Origin: CADEFQ01 sp050249415
Lineage (GTDB): Bacteria; Pseudomonadota; Gammaproteobacteria; Steroidobacterales; Steroidobacteraceae
Assembly (NCBI GenBank): GCA_050249415.1
Contig: JBFWQO010000016.1
Coordinates: 1 to 64,000 of the forward strand
Length of the DNA: 64,000 nucleotides
Reading direction: 5' to 3'
This document shows, piece after piece, positions 35,860 to 44,756 of this stretch (its first letter is position 1; every line of letters begins with the position of its first letter). The notes beneath the pieces were generated by a model. It saw nothing but the letters and a program-made list of their open reading frames with translations, was not told the DNA's origin and ran no database searches. The position numbers and the translations under genes are program-made.

Positions 35860-36759
35860 ATGAAACCGAAGACCTTCAAGGACGCCAGCCGATCGGCCCG
35901 ATTCGTCGTGTCCTCGGAAATATTCCTCAAGCCGGAAACGACCGCGGAGACGATTCGCGAAGCCGCGAACATCTTCAGGGGGCATGTCAGCGGTGTCCTC
36001 GTGACCGACAACCAGTTCGGCATCGTGCACATGTCGCCCCTCGCGGCGGCGAGCCTGCTGATCGCGAACGGCATGGACCCGATCGTGCAGCTCGCCTGCC
36101 GCAATCGAAACCGCATCGCGCTCTGGGGCGAGTTGCTCGGCGCCGCGGCGCTCGGCGTCTCGAGTCTCATGCTGATCCGGGGCAGCCGGGTGCCCGATGG
36201 TTTCCGGCCACCGCCCAAGGCGGTGCTGGACATCGATCCGACCGAACTCATGGCGATCGCCGCGAAACTGAAGCAGGACGACCGGTTGCGGGTCATACCG
36301 GATTTCTTCATCGGTGCGCAGGTGGCACCGCACGCGCCGCAGGCGGGCTGGAAGCCAGAGAAGCTGACCCGCAAGGCCGATGCCGGCGCACAGTTCGTGC
36401 AGACGCATGTGTGCATGAACATGCCCCTGCTGCGCCACTACATGAAGCACCTGGCGGCGCATGGCCTGCCACGGCGGCTCAGCGTATTCGTCGCGCTCGC
36501 GATTCCGGCCTCGGCCGACGACGCGCGCTGGTTGTGCGAGAACCGGCCGAGCATCGATATCCCGCCCGACATCATCCGTCGCATCGCGCAGGCCGCAGAC
36601 CCGGAGCAGGAAAGCGTGCGCATCTGCGCCGAGCAGCTGCAGCAGCTGGCCGAAATACCGGGCGTGTCCGGCGCGCACGTGGTGGCGACGCGCGACCTCG
36701 CGACCATTCCGGCGGCGATCGCAGCCGCCGGTATCGGCCCGGGCACGCCGACGCCGTGA
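35860..36759 (+). CDS. MetF-like methylenetetrahydrofolate reductase family protein
   Basis: 299 residues with the barrel pattern of MetF-family flavoproteins: VVSSEIFLKPETTAETI at the start (family Glu), GVLVTDNQFG, MDPIVQLACRNRNRIALWGELLGAAALGVSSLMLIRGSR. Canonical MetF reduces methylene-THF for methionine synthesis. This copy is far from methionine genes and sits among TonB, hydroxylase and D-amino-acid genes, so it may instead serve C1 handling from a demethylation. Its 5' leader can fold (35725-35809). It ends 16 bp from the convergent hydroxylase gene. Confidence 0.72.
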   Translation: MKPKTFKDASRSARFVVSSEIFLKPETTAETIREAANIFRGHVSGVLVTDNQFGIVHMSPLAAASLLIANGMDPIVQLACRNRNRIALWGELLGAAALGVSSLMLIRGSRVPDGFRPPPKAVLDIDPTELMAIAAKLKQDDRLRVIPDFFIGAQVAPHAPQAGWKPEKLTRKADAGAQFVQTHVCMNMPLLRHYMKHLAAHGLPRRLSVFVALAIPASADDARWLCENRPSIDIPPDIIRRIAQAADPEQESVRICAEQLQQLAEIPGVSGAHVVATRDLATIPAAIAAAGIGPGTPTP

Positions 36760-36775
36760 CGCCGCGGCGCCCGGG

Positions 36776-37345
36776 TCAGGGTGCGGATGCGCGGCGGGTA
36801 TGGTCTTTCGGTACGTAATCGAAGATGAACGTGATGCGGTGCTCATCACCCTTGTTCATCACCGAGTGCGTCTTCTGGTTGTTTATTTCGTACGCTTCAC
36901 CGACCTGGAACCGGTACGGCCGGCCGTCGATCATGAACCGCACGCGTCGATTGGTCGTGATGGGTACGTGGATGCGATGCCCGTGATGGAACGACGGATG
37001 CATGTCGACGTGCGGCGTGATCGACCCGCCGGCGAGCAGCTTCGCGGCCATGGCCCGGATCACGGTGCCGCCCGGCGGGTAATGCCTGCCGATGAGGTCG
37101 TTCATCAGCGGCAGAGCCGCCTCCGACAGGCGCGGCCACCCCGCTTCCTTCGTGACGACGATGTCCGGCCACCGGTCGATCTGCGCGAACAGCATCACGA
37201 TCGATTCGGTCGCATGGTGCACGTCGAATGCTTCCTGCCGGTACCGGTCTTCCTTCCACGCCTCGTCTTCCTGCGCGAGGATCGTCTCGCGCAGCGCCCG
37301 CACGTCGACGGCTCCGAGTTCGCGCAGCGGCGTATCGATGTCCAT
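36776..37345 (-). CDS. Aspartyl/asparaginyl beta-hydroxylase-like dioxygenase
   Basis: 189 residues. The Fe(II)/2-oxoglutarate site is visible: ITPHVDMHP (His-x-Asp) and, further on, NNQKTHSVMNKG with the distal His, then RITFIFDYV. An Arg in HGHRIHVPI fits the 2-oxoglutarate or substrate contact. Family members hydroxylate Asp/Asn side chains or free amino-acid derivatives. Start ATG 37345 is the only Met before the domain. It lies 10 bp downstream of the DUF1611 gene, forming a three-gene operon with the D-aminoacylase. Confidence 0.8.
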   Translation of the reverse strand: MDIDTPLRELGAVDVRALRETILAQEDEAWKEDRYRQEAFDVHHATESIVMLFAQIDRWPDIVVTKEAGWPRLSEAALPLMNDLIGRHYPPGGTVIRAMAAKLLAGGSITPHVDMHPSFHHGHRIHVPITTNRRVRFMIDGRPYRFQVGEAYEINNQKTHSVMNKGDEHRITFIFDYVPKDHTRRASAP

Positions 37346-37355
37346 TGCGCTCGGG

Positions 37356-38414
37356 TCAGCCCGTCGCGGCAGGCGGCGGACGCGGTGCCCTCCCCGTTCC
37401 GCCCTGCGGGTAGAGATCGACGAGAAAGTCGACCAGCGGCGCCGTCCCCGTCGCGATCGGGTCGAAGCACGGCACCGAGTAGCGCGCGGCGAGATCACGC
37501 AGGTAGTCATCGCGCCGTCCCGCGGGCAGCCCCGAGGTATTGACGCTGAGGCCGATGCAGCGCACTTCACGGTTGGTCAGGCGTGCCATCCGCAGGTTCA
37601 AATCGATGCACTCGCGCAGGCCCGGGATCGGGAAATCGGGGTATTCATCGATCGTGTCACGGGTGGCATCATGGCATACGACCAGCGCGTCGGGTTGCGA
37701 GCCGTGCAGCAAGCCGGTGCTCACCCCCGCATAAGCCGGATGGAACAGGGAGCCCTGGCCTTCGATCACGTCCCAGTGATCGGCCGCATTGTCCGGCGAC
37801 AGCCACTCGGCGGCCCCCGCGATGAAATCCGCGACGACCGCGTCGATGGCCACGCCGTCGCCCGCAATGAGGATGCCTGTCTGCCCGGTGGCGCGAAACG
37901 TCGCGTCGATACCCCGCCGTGACATCTCGCGGGCGATGCTGAGCGCCGTGTACTTCTTGCCGACGGCGCAATCGGTGCCCACGGTGAGCAAGCGGCGACC
38001 GCTGCGCCTGCGGCCCGAGCCGACATCGAACGCGCGTGCCGGGTAGCGCACATCGAAGAGCCTGCGCCCGTGGCGCTGCGCGGCAGCCGCGATCCTGGGA
38101 ACGCTCCCGAGCCGCGTGTGCATGCCGCTCGCGACATCGAGCCCTGCTTCGATCGCGGCGACGATGGCGGCGATCCACGCGGGCGCGATCGCGCCGCCAC
38201 TCGGTGCGACGCCGATCACCAACGTGCTGGCGCCCGCTGCCCGCGCTGCGGCCGGTGACATCTCCGGCAGGCCGAGATCGACGCTGCGCACGCCGGTACA
38301 CCATTGGCCGACGCACAGGTCCGGCCGCCACTGCACGAGCCCGAGACCGGTCTTGGCGCCCAGGGGCGTTGCGGCCTCGCCGAGGTAGATCAGGTATTTG
38401 CCGGGGATGAGCAT
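37356..38414 (-). CDS. DUF1611 (DgcN-like) P-loop protein
   Basis: 352 residues. The C-terminal domain has a P-loop-like TVGTDCAVGKKYTAL (residues about 145-157), characteristic of DUF1611. Biochemically known members (DgcN) N-acetylate D-glutamate, the first step of a D-glutamate route in which the enolase-superfamily DgcA then racemizes the N-acetyl product. A DgcA-like gene lies at 26197 and an N-acyl-D-amino-acid deacylase immediately upstream here. Assignment as D-amino-acid N-acetyltransferase is therefore an inference from family plus context. A GACAGGGAGA ribosome region precedes the ATG. Confidence 0.78.
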   Translation of the reverse strand: MLIPGKYLIYLGEAATPLGAKTGLGLVQWRPDLCVGQWCTGVRSVDLGLPEMSPAAARAAGASTLVIGVAPSGGAIAPAWIAAIVAAIEAGLDVASGMHTRLGSVPRIAAAAQRHGRRLFDVRYPARAFDVGSGRRRSGRRLLTVGTDCAVGKKYTALSIAREMSRRGIDATFRATGQTGILIAGDGVAIDAVVADFIAGAAEWLSPDNAADHWDVIEGQGSLFHPAYAGVSTGLLHGSQPDALVVCHDATRDTIDEYPDFPIPGLRECIDLNLRMARLTNREVRCIGLSVNTSGLPAGRRDDYLRDLAARYSVPCFDPIATGTAPLVDFLVDLYPQGGTGRAPRPPPAATG

Positions 38415-38430
38415 GCCTGCCGTCTCCCTG

Positions 38431-39939
38431 TCAGGGTGTACGCCGGATCGGGCGCCCCGGGTGCGCGCCGGTCGGTTGGCCATGGGTGAATACGATGCCG
38501 CCGTTGACCCAGACGGTCTCCACGCCGGTCGAACGCGCATGGGGCGCCTCGAGCGTCGCGCGATCGGTGACCTGCGCCGGGTCGAACATCACGAGATCGG
38601 CATAGGCGCCCGCGCGGATCACGCCGCGATCCCGGATGCCGACGTGCGCCGCCGACGCGCTCGTCATCTTGCGCACGGCCTCGGCGAGCGTCAGCACGCC
38701 GCGTTCGCGCACGTAATAGCGCAACACACGGGTGAAGGCCCCGGCGCCCCTCGGGTGCGTGCCCTCGAGCAGGCCGTCGGTACAGATGTTGGAATGCGGC
38801 CACGCGACCAGCTTCGCCACGTCACCGGGGTCCATGCTGCGCGCGATCACGTTCGCCTCACCGCCCGCCGCCTGCGTCTGCGCGATCAACTGCATCAGCG
38901 TCGTGGCCGGATCGGTGCCGCGCGCGGCGGCGATCTGCTCGAGGGTCTGGCCGGCGATGGACGGGTCGGCGGAAAAGCCGCTCACGATCAGGTCCCGTGG
39001 CGGCACGAGGCTGCGCAACGCAAACTCCGCGGATTCCCGGCTGTCGAAGTCGCGCTTCGGGAACAGCACGGTCATCGTGGAATGCCAGTATTCGTACGGG
39101 TACACGTCGCCGGTAATGTCGACGCCCGCCGCGCGGGCTCGATCGAGCAACGCGAGCATGCGGTCCGCCTGGCCCCACCAGTCGACCATGGCGAGCTTCA
39201 TGTGCGACACCTGCACCGGCATGTGGTTGATGCGCCCGATCTCGATGACCTCTTCGAGCGCGTCCCAGAGATCGCGGTCCTCACTGCGGATATGGCTGAT
39301 GTAGCGCCCGCCGAACCGCCCTGCTTCGGCCGCGAGCGCGATGACCTCGTCCCGGGTCGAATAGATGCCGGGGTCGTACTCGAGGCCGGTCGACAGGCCG
39401 AGCGCGCCCGCACGCATGCTGTCCGCCACCAGGGCGCGCATTTTCGCCACCTCACCCGCCGTCGCGGCACGACGGAAATCATCGCCCATCACCGCCGCGC
39501 GTACCGTGCCGTGACCCACATAGGTCGCGACATTGACCGCCACCCGCTCGCGCTCGAGGCGCCGCAGGAAAGGCGCGAGCGGCAGCTCGCTCGAACCATC
39601 CTGGCCGACGACGATGGTCGTGATGCCCTGGCTCACCGCGGCACCGGCGTCGGGCTCTTCGAAGAGCCCCCCGTCGTGGTGACTGTGCGTGTCGATGAAG
39701 CCGGGCGCGAGCGCGAGCCCGTGTGCCTCGACGATCGTGTCGCCGGGCTGCGGCTCGATCTCGCCCACGGCGGCGATCCGGTCGTCGACGATGCGCACCG
39801 CCCCCCTGTGCGGCGGCGCGCCCGTGCCATCGACGATGAGCGCATCGACGATCACCGTGGACGATGCGCTCGCGCAGGCTATCGACAGCGCCGCGAGGCA
39901 CAGCGAGGCTGTCGCGAGTCGTAAAGGCTGGATCGTCAC
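38431..39939 (-). CDS. N-acyl-D-amino-acid deacylase (D-aminoacylase), exported
   Basis: 502 residues from GTG 39939, which follows a G-rich ribosome site. The N-terminus is a signal peptide, possibly a lipoprotein (hydrophobic run ending SIAC). The amidohydrolase metal motif is PGFIDTHSHHDGG with His85 and His87; later blocks are GLEYDPGIYS, GRYISHIRSE and VQVSHMKL, typical of the D-aminoacylase group. It hydrolyses N-acyl-D-amino acids to D-amino acid plus acid, in the periplasm. It heads the operon with DUF1611 and AspH-like genes. About 176 bp upstream of it are gene-free. Confidence 0.86.
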   Translation of the reverse strand: MTIQPLRLATASLCLAALSIACASASSTVIVDALIVDGTGAPPHRGAVRIVDDRIAAVGEIEPQPGDTIVEAHGLALAPGFIDTHSHHDGGLFEEPDAGAAVSQGITTIVVGQDGSSELPLAPFLRRLERERVAVNVATYVGHGTVRAAVMGDDFRRAATAGEVAKMRALVADSMRAGALGLSTGLEYDPGIYSTRDEVIALAAEAGRFGGRYISHIRSEDRDLWDALEEVIEIGRINHMPVQVSHMKLAMVDWWGQADRMLALLDRARAAGVDITGDVYPYEYWHSTMTVLFPKRDFDSRESAEFALRSLVPPRDLIVSGFSADPSIAGQTLEQIAAARGTDPATTLMQLIAQTQAAGGEANVIARSMDPGDVAKLVAWPHSNICTDGLLEGTHPRGAGAFTRVLRYYVRERGVLTLAEAVRKMTSASAAHVGIRDRGVIRAGAYADLVMFDPAQVTDRATLEAPHARSTGVETVWVNGGIVFTHGQPTGAHPGRPIRRTP

Positions 39940-40080
39940 TGCGCCCCCTGTTTCATCCCGGCCCCGGGCCCCGCAAGTATGCGTCTGCCGTCGCTGCGCA
40001 AAGTGATGCATCCGCCCCGGTTCACGGGAGAATCGGCTGTCCGTGCCGCAAATCGCGCCGTTTGTTCCGTGCGGAGCGAC

Positions 40081-40113
40081 CCGCCCGCGCGGGCTCGTGG
40101 AATCCGCGGGCGG
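40081..40113 (-). terminator. GC-rich hairpin after the Mur-ligase-like gene
   Basis: CCGCCCGCG (40081-40089) and CGCGGGCGG (40105-40113) form a 9-bp perfect stem two bases after the stop of the minus-strand gene. There is no T-run behind it, so it may act as a transcript 3' end or stabiliser rather than a strong intrinsic terminator. Confidence 0.4.
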
Positions 40114-40115
40114 TG

Positions 40116-41963
40116 TCAGGCCGGCACGGCGTCCCCGGCCCGCCAGCCCGCCGCGCGCATCCTCCCGATCAGCGAGACCACCTCGCCGCGCGCGAGATAG
40201 CCGTGCACCAGCAGCAGCAGCACGTCGCCCGGGCGTGCGAGTGCGAGCACCGTACGCGCTGCCTCGAGTTCAGAGTCGCGATCGAACAGCCGGGCCGCGT
40301 CCACGCCGCCGCTCGTGAGCGCACGGCGCAGGATCGCAGGAACTTCACCCGGCTCGCGACCACGCAGGTAGGCCGCCATCTCCTTCAGCACGATGACATC
40401 CGGTCGCGCCGCGGCTGCAGCCGCGGCCAGCGCCTCGATGTCGGCGTCGCCCCGGTCGCCGGCCTGGCCGAGGAGCAGCATGAGCCGGCCGCGTGTGGCG
40501 AGATTGCGGGCGATCGCGAGCACGCCCCGCAGTCCGTCGGGATTGTGCGCATAGTCGACGACCACATGCACCCCGTCGAGATCGAAGCGCATGAGGCGCC
40601 CCGGGTTGTCGGCCACGCTGCTGCCGAAGCGCGCGAACACTGCCGCTATGGCCGCGGGCGCGACGCCGAGCGCCAGCGCCGCGAGCGACGCCGCCGCGAG
40701 ATTGGCTATGTTGTAGTCCGCCAGACCACTGATCGTGAGCGGCAGGTCCGCGATCGCGCCGAGATCGTGCTCGGCGTCGCGATACGTCGCGACGAGCCGC
40801 CCGGCGCGCACGCCGCTCGCCGACCCGCCGCGCCCACGGTGGGCGCGCAGCATCGGCGCATCGAAGTCGCGCGCGAACCACCCGATCGGCGCCCCGCAGG
40901 CGCCGGCGCCGCGCACGAGCGTCGGGTCGTCCGCATTCAGTACGACGAGGCCTCCAGGGCCGACCGCGTGCGCCACCACGAGCTTCACCGCCGCCATGCC
41001 GTCGAGGTCGTCGATGCCGTAGCCGCCGAGGTGGTCGGGACTCACGTTGGTGACGACCGCGGTGTCGGCCCGGCTCGCTGCGAGCCCGCGCCGCAGGATC
41101 CCGCCCCGCGCCGCTTCGATGACCGCCGCATGGGCCCGCGGTTCGCGCAGCACGGCACACGCGCCCATAGGGCCCGAGAAGTCGCCGCTCGCGAGTTGCT
41201 CGCCATCGAGAAACACACCGTCGGTGCAGTTGTACGCCGTACGCCAACCCTGGGCCCGCGCGCAGGCCGCGAGCAGACGCACGGTCGTCGTCTTGCCATT
41301 CGAACCGGTGACCAGTGCCACCGGTACGTTGTGCAGCGCCTCCCACGGAACATCCTCGAAACGCGGCAGTGCGCCCACGCGATACGTGGCATGCCCGCAG
41401 CTTTCACCGAAAGACACGCCTTCGTCGTCGAGCAGGTAGCCGAGGCCGTTCGCGGTCGCCCGATCGATCGCGGCGCGCAGCGGCGGCCGGGCTTCGAGCG
41501 CAGAGAGGCGCAGCAGCCGCGCGAGCGCCGCGGCCTCGCCGATCACGGGCGGCAGCGCCGGTGGCGCGACCGCATCCTCGGCCGCCTGCACCAGCGCGGC
41601 CTCGATGCTCCCGCGACGCACCGGGTCGCGCGCGCACAGCGACGCGGCGAGCGCCCATTCGTTGAGTTCGGTGGCTGTATAGAGTTGATCGACCGGCGCC
41701 GCAATCGCGAGCGCCGCACCCCCGCGGTGGCGACGCGCCACGATCGATGCGAACGGCCTGCGCGCAGCGTGGAGCGCCAGTGCAGCCTCGTCCCAGCCGA
41801 GCTGGCCGCGGCCACGCGCCACCCGGGCGTGCCAGTCCGCGATCAACGCGTCGTCGACGTCGATGCCCCTCGTCTCGAGCACCGCGCCCGGTGCGTCGAA
41901 ATAGAGATTGCTGCCCGTGAGCCGCCGCGAGTGCTCGAACAGCAACGGTTCGGGGTCGCTCAA
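40116..41963 (-). CDS. Mur-ligase-like protein paired with cyanophycin synthetase
   Basis: 615 residues. An N-terminal region of about 200 residues of unclear fold is followed by a Mur-ligase ATPase domain (VALVTGSNGKTTTVRLLA near residues 215-230, AARGGILRRGLA, TNVSPDHLGGYGIDDL, VVLNADDP) and a C-terminal ligase domain (VVVDYAHNPDGL). Unlike CphA it has no ATP-grasp domain. Start is taken as the TTG at 41963, overlapping the cphA stop (TTGA) with GGAGG just upstream; no ATG fits. It likely adds or trims residues in cyanophycin-related synthesis, but its reaction is not known to me. Confidence 0.75.
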   Translation of the reverse strand: MSDPEPLLFEHSRRLTGSNLYFDAPGAVLETRGIDVDDALIADWHARVARGRGQLGWDEAALALHAARRPFASIVARRHRGGAALAIAAPVDQLYTATELNEWALAASLCARDPVRRGSIEAALVQAAEDAVAPPALPPVIGEAAALARLLRLSALEARPPLRAAIDRATANGLGYLLDDEGVSFGESCGHATYRVGALPRFEDVPWEALHNVPVALVTGSNGKTTTVRLLAACARAQGWRTAYNCTDGVFLDGEQLASGDFSGPMGACAVLREPRAHAAVIEAARGGILRRGLAASRADTAVVTNVSPDHLGGYGIDDLDGMAAVKLVVAHAVGPGGLVVLNADDPTLVRGAGACGAPIGWFARDFDAPMLRAHRGRGGSASGVRAGRLVATYRDAEHDLGAIADLPLTISGLADYNIANLAAASLAALALGVAPAAIAAVFARFGSSVADNPGRLMRFDLDGVHVVVDYAHNPDGLRGVLAIARNLATRGRLMLLLGQAGDRGDADIEALAAAAAAARPDVIVLKEMAAYLRGREPGEVPAILRRALTSGGVDAARLFDRDSELEAARTVLALARPGDVLLLLVHGYLARGEVVSLIGRMRAAGWRAGDAVPA

Positions 41964-44752
41964 TCCTCCCCCTCCGGGGCGTAGCGGATGCCCCGCTCGT
42001 CCCGGATCAGTCCCTCGAGCGACAGGACGGGCATCGCGGCTGCTTCGATGGGTGGTGGTATGACCGGCAGGACCGGTGGCGGGGCCGGCGCCTCGCCGGC
42101 TCCAGCAGGGCGGAACTTGGTGATCTGCTTCCACGACCGCGTCAGGTGATCGGCGAAGACGAGCAGCAGATCGCCCGCGGCACCCATGCGCAGCGCGGCA
42201 TCGATCGCATCCTGTTCGTCCGGAATGACCGTGATGTCCGGATCGGGCACGCCGGCCGCGCGCAGGGTCTGCGCCAGCAGGCGTGGCACCTCGTCCGGCG
42301 CGCGATCGCGCAACTGGTCGTCTCGCCGGCAGATGTAATGGTCGAAACGCCCGGCGACCGCGCGTGCGATGGCCTCGATGTCCTCGTCGCGCCGATCGCC
42401 CGGACCCGCGACGACGACGATGCGGCGTCCCGTGACGTCGAGCCGCCCGGCGAGGTCCGCCATCGCGGCGACCGCGTGCGCATTGTGGCCATAGTCGAAC
42501 AGCACCTTGAAGGGATGCTCGTTGAAGACGTTCATGCGTCCCGGCGCCTGGAAGAACGTGCTGTCGAACGTGCGCAGGCCCTGGCGGATCGCGTCGAGCT
42601 TGATGCCGAGCGAGAAGGCGATCGCCGCCGCGAACATCGCATTCTGCACGTTGTGCAACGCGCGCCCCTCGAGCGTCGCGGGAATCAGGTGGGTCCACAG
42701 CAGCGGAATGTGGCTCCCCTTGTCGTACAGCGTGATCATCTGGCCGTTGACCCCGGCCTCGAGCGCGCAGGCGCGGCCGCCGGCGCGCACGTGCTCGCGT
42801 ACGAAATTGTGCTGCGGCGTCATCGTGACGTAGCAGAGGCTCGCCGCATCCGTGTAGCCCGACATCCTGAGCGCCAGCGGGTCGTCGGCATTCAGCACCG
42901 CGCAATCGGTGGCGATCTCGATCACGACCCGCTTCACTTCCGCGAGCTGCTCGAGCGTGTCGATGCCCTTCAACCCGAGATGATCGGACTGCACGTTGAG
43001 CACGGCGCCGACATTGACCTCGGGGACGCCCATGCCGGCGCGCAGCAGCCCGCCGCGCGCCGTTTCGAGCACCGCGAGGTCGATCTGCGGGTCGGCGAGC
43101 ACCATGCGCGCGGACACGGGCCCCGTCATGTCGCCTTGCACCGTGCGCTGGCCGTCGATGTAGACGCCGTCGGTCGTCGTGAGGCCCGGTGTGTATCCGG
43201 CCATCTTGGCGATGTGCGCGAGCATGCGCGCGGTCGTCGTCTTGCCGTTCGTGCCGGTGATCGATGCGATCGGCACGCGCGAGGGCGTGCCGGGCGGAAA
43301 CAGCATGTCGATCACCGGTCCCGCGGCATCGCGCGGCGTGCCCTCGCTCGGCGCCACGTGCATGCGAAATCCGGGCGCCGCATTCACCTCGCAGATGCCA
43401 CCGCCGATCCTGCGATAGCTCTCGGCGATGTTGCTGGACAGGAAATCCACGCCGCCGACGTCGAGGCCGATCGCCCGTATCGCCCGCACGGCCATGTCGC
43501 GATTGTCGGGATGGATGATGTCGGTCACGTCCGTCGCGGTGCCGCCCGTCGAGAGGTTCGCGGTCGAGCGCAGGTACACGATGCGTCCGGCCTCCGGCAC
43601 GGACGAGGCGGTGAGGCCCGCCCGATCGAGCATCGTGGCCGCCTGCGCGTCGAGTTCGATGCGCGTCAACACCTTTTCGTGGCCGACGCCGCGGCGCGGG
43701 TCCTCGTTCACGCGATCGATGAGTTCGGTCACCGTATGCGTGCCGTCGCCGACCACATGGCCCGGCGTGCGTCGCGTCGCGGCGATGAGTTCGCCATTCA
43801 CTACGAGCAGGCGGTGATCGTCACCCTCGAGGAAGGTCTCGACGATCACGGAGCGCGAATGTTCCCGCGCGACGGCGAAGCCGGTCGCGACTTCCGCTTC
43901 GCTCGTGAGGCGAATCGAGATTCCGCGCCCGTGGTTGCCGTTGTAGGGCTTGGTGACCACCGGATAGCCGATGCGTTTCGCGGCGCGCACCGCGGCCTCG
44001 GCCGATTGCACGAGTTCCTGGCGCGGCACCGGCAGGCCCAGCGAGCCGAGGATCCGGTTCGTTTCTTCCTTGTCGCTCGCGAGCTCGACGGCGATGTGCG
44101 GCGTGCGCCCGGTCACGGTCGCCTGGATGCGCTGCTGGTACTTGCCGTGCCCGAGTTGCACCAGCGACTGGTCGTTGAGGCGCAGCCAGGGGATGCCGCG
44201 CGCTTCCGCAGCCCGTACCAGCGAGGCGGTCGAAGGGCCGAGTGCACGGCGCTGCGCGAAGCGGATGAACTCGTCGCGCGCCTGGGTCCAGGACCAGCCT
44301 TCGGGCACCGCGCCCGTCTCGCGCAGCCCGGCGGGCAACAACGAAGCGATCAGCCGCATGCCGAGTTCGCCGGCGGCCACGCCCTCGTCGCGCTGGGCGA
44401 ATTCGTACACGACGGTGTAGTGACCCGGGCGCCCGTCGATGCTGCGGGTCTTGCCGAACGTGACATCCTCGCCGGCGACGTTCTGCAGCTCGATCGCCAC
44501 ATGTTCGAGCACGTGGCCGAGCCACGTGCCTTCGCCTTCGCGCATGCGGCGGAAGAATCCGCCCGGTTCGCGATACGAGCAGCCATGCTCCGCGAGCCCC
44601 GGCAGTGCCGCGGCGAGCGCATCGACGAAGCCCGCGCCGAGCCGGCCCGTGGGCCAGGCTTCGAGTTCGCCGAGGTCGAGCTCGAGCCGGATGACCGGAA
44701 AGCGCGCGTAGTGCGAAGGACCGACGTATACCGAGCGGTCGAGCACTCGCAC
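41960..44752 (-). CDS. cphA: Cyanophycin synthetase
   Basis: 930 residues, full length for CphA. The N-terminal domain (VLEHVAIELQNVAGEDVTFG) is followed by an ATP-grasp domain (IGYPVVTKPYNGNHGRGISI, about residues 215-470) that adds Asp or Arg, and a Mur-type ligase domain with ITGTNGKTTTARMLAH near residue 497 and the end domain VLFDYGHNAHAV. It polymerises arginine and aspartate into cyanophycin, a nitrogen and carbon store. It follows cyanophycinase by 4 bp and overlaps the Mur-like gene, so storage and release enzymes share a transcript. Confidence 0.95.
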   Translation of the reverse strand: MRVLDRSVYVGPSHYARFPVIRLELDLGELEAWPTGRLGAGFVDALAAALPGLAEHGCSYREPGGFFRRMREGEGTWLGHVLEHVAIELQNVAGEDVTFGKTRSIDGRPGHYTVVYEFAQRDEGVAAGELGMRLIASLLPAGLRETGAVPEGWSWTQARDEFIRFAQRRALGPSTASLVRAAEARGIPWLRLNDQSLVQLGHGKYQQRIQATVTGRTPHIAVELASDKEETNRILGSLGLPVPRQELVQSAEAAVRAAKRIGYPVVTKPYNGNHGRGISIRLTSEAEVATGFAVAREHSRSVIVETFLEGDDHRLLVVNGELIAATRRTPGHVVGDGTHTVTELIDRVNEDPRRGVGHEKVLTRIELDAQAATMLDRAGLTASSVPEAGRIVYLRSTANLSTGGTATDVTDIIHPDNRDMAVRAIRAIGLDVGGVDFLSSNIAESYRRIGGGICEVNAAPGFRMHVAPSEGTPRDAAGPVIDMLFPPGTPSRVPIASITGTNGKTTTARMLAHIAKMAGYTPGLTTTDGVYIDGQRTVQGDMTGPVSARMVLADPQIDLAVLETARGGLLRAGMGVPEVNVGAVLNVQSDHLGLKGIDTLEQLAEVKRVVIEIATDCAVLNADDPLALRMSGYTDAASLCYVTMTPQHNFVREHVRAGGRACALEAGVNGQMITLYDKGSHIPLLWTHLIPATLEGRALHNVQNAMFAAAIAFSLGIKLDAIRQGLRTFDSTFFQAPGRMNVFNEHPFKVLFDYGHNAHAVAAMADLAGRLDVTGRRIVVVAGPGDRRDEDIEAIARAVAGRFDHYICRRDDQLRDRAPDEVPRLLAQTLRAAGVPDPDITVIPDEQDAIDAALRMGAAGDLLLVFADHLTRSWKQITKFRPAGAGEAPAPPPVLPVIPPPIEAAAMPVLSLEGLIRDERGIRYAPEGED

Positions 44753-44756
44753 GGGA

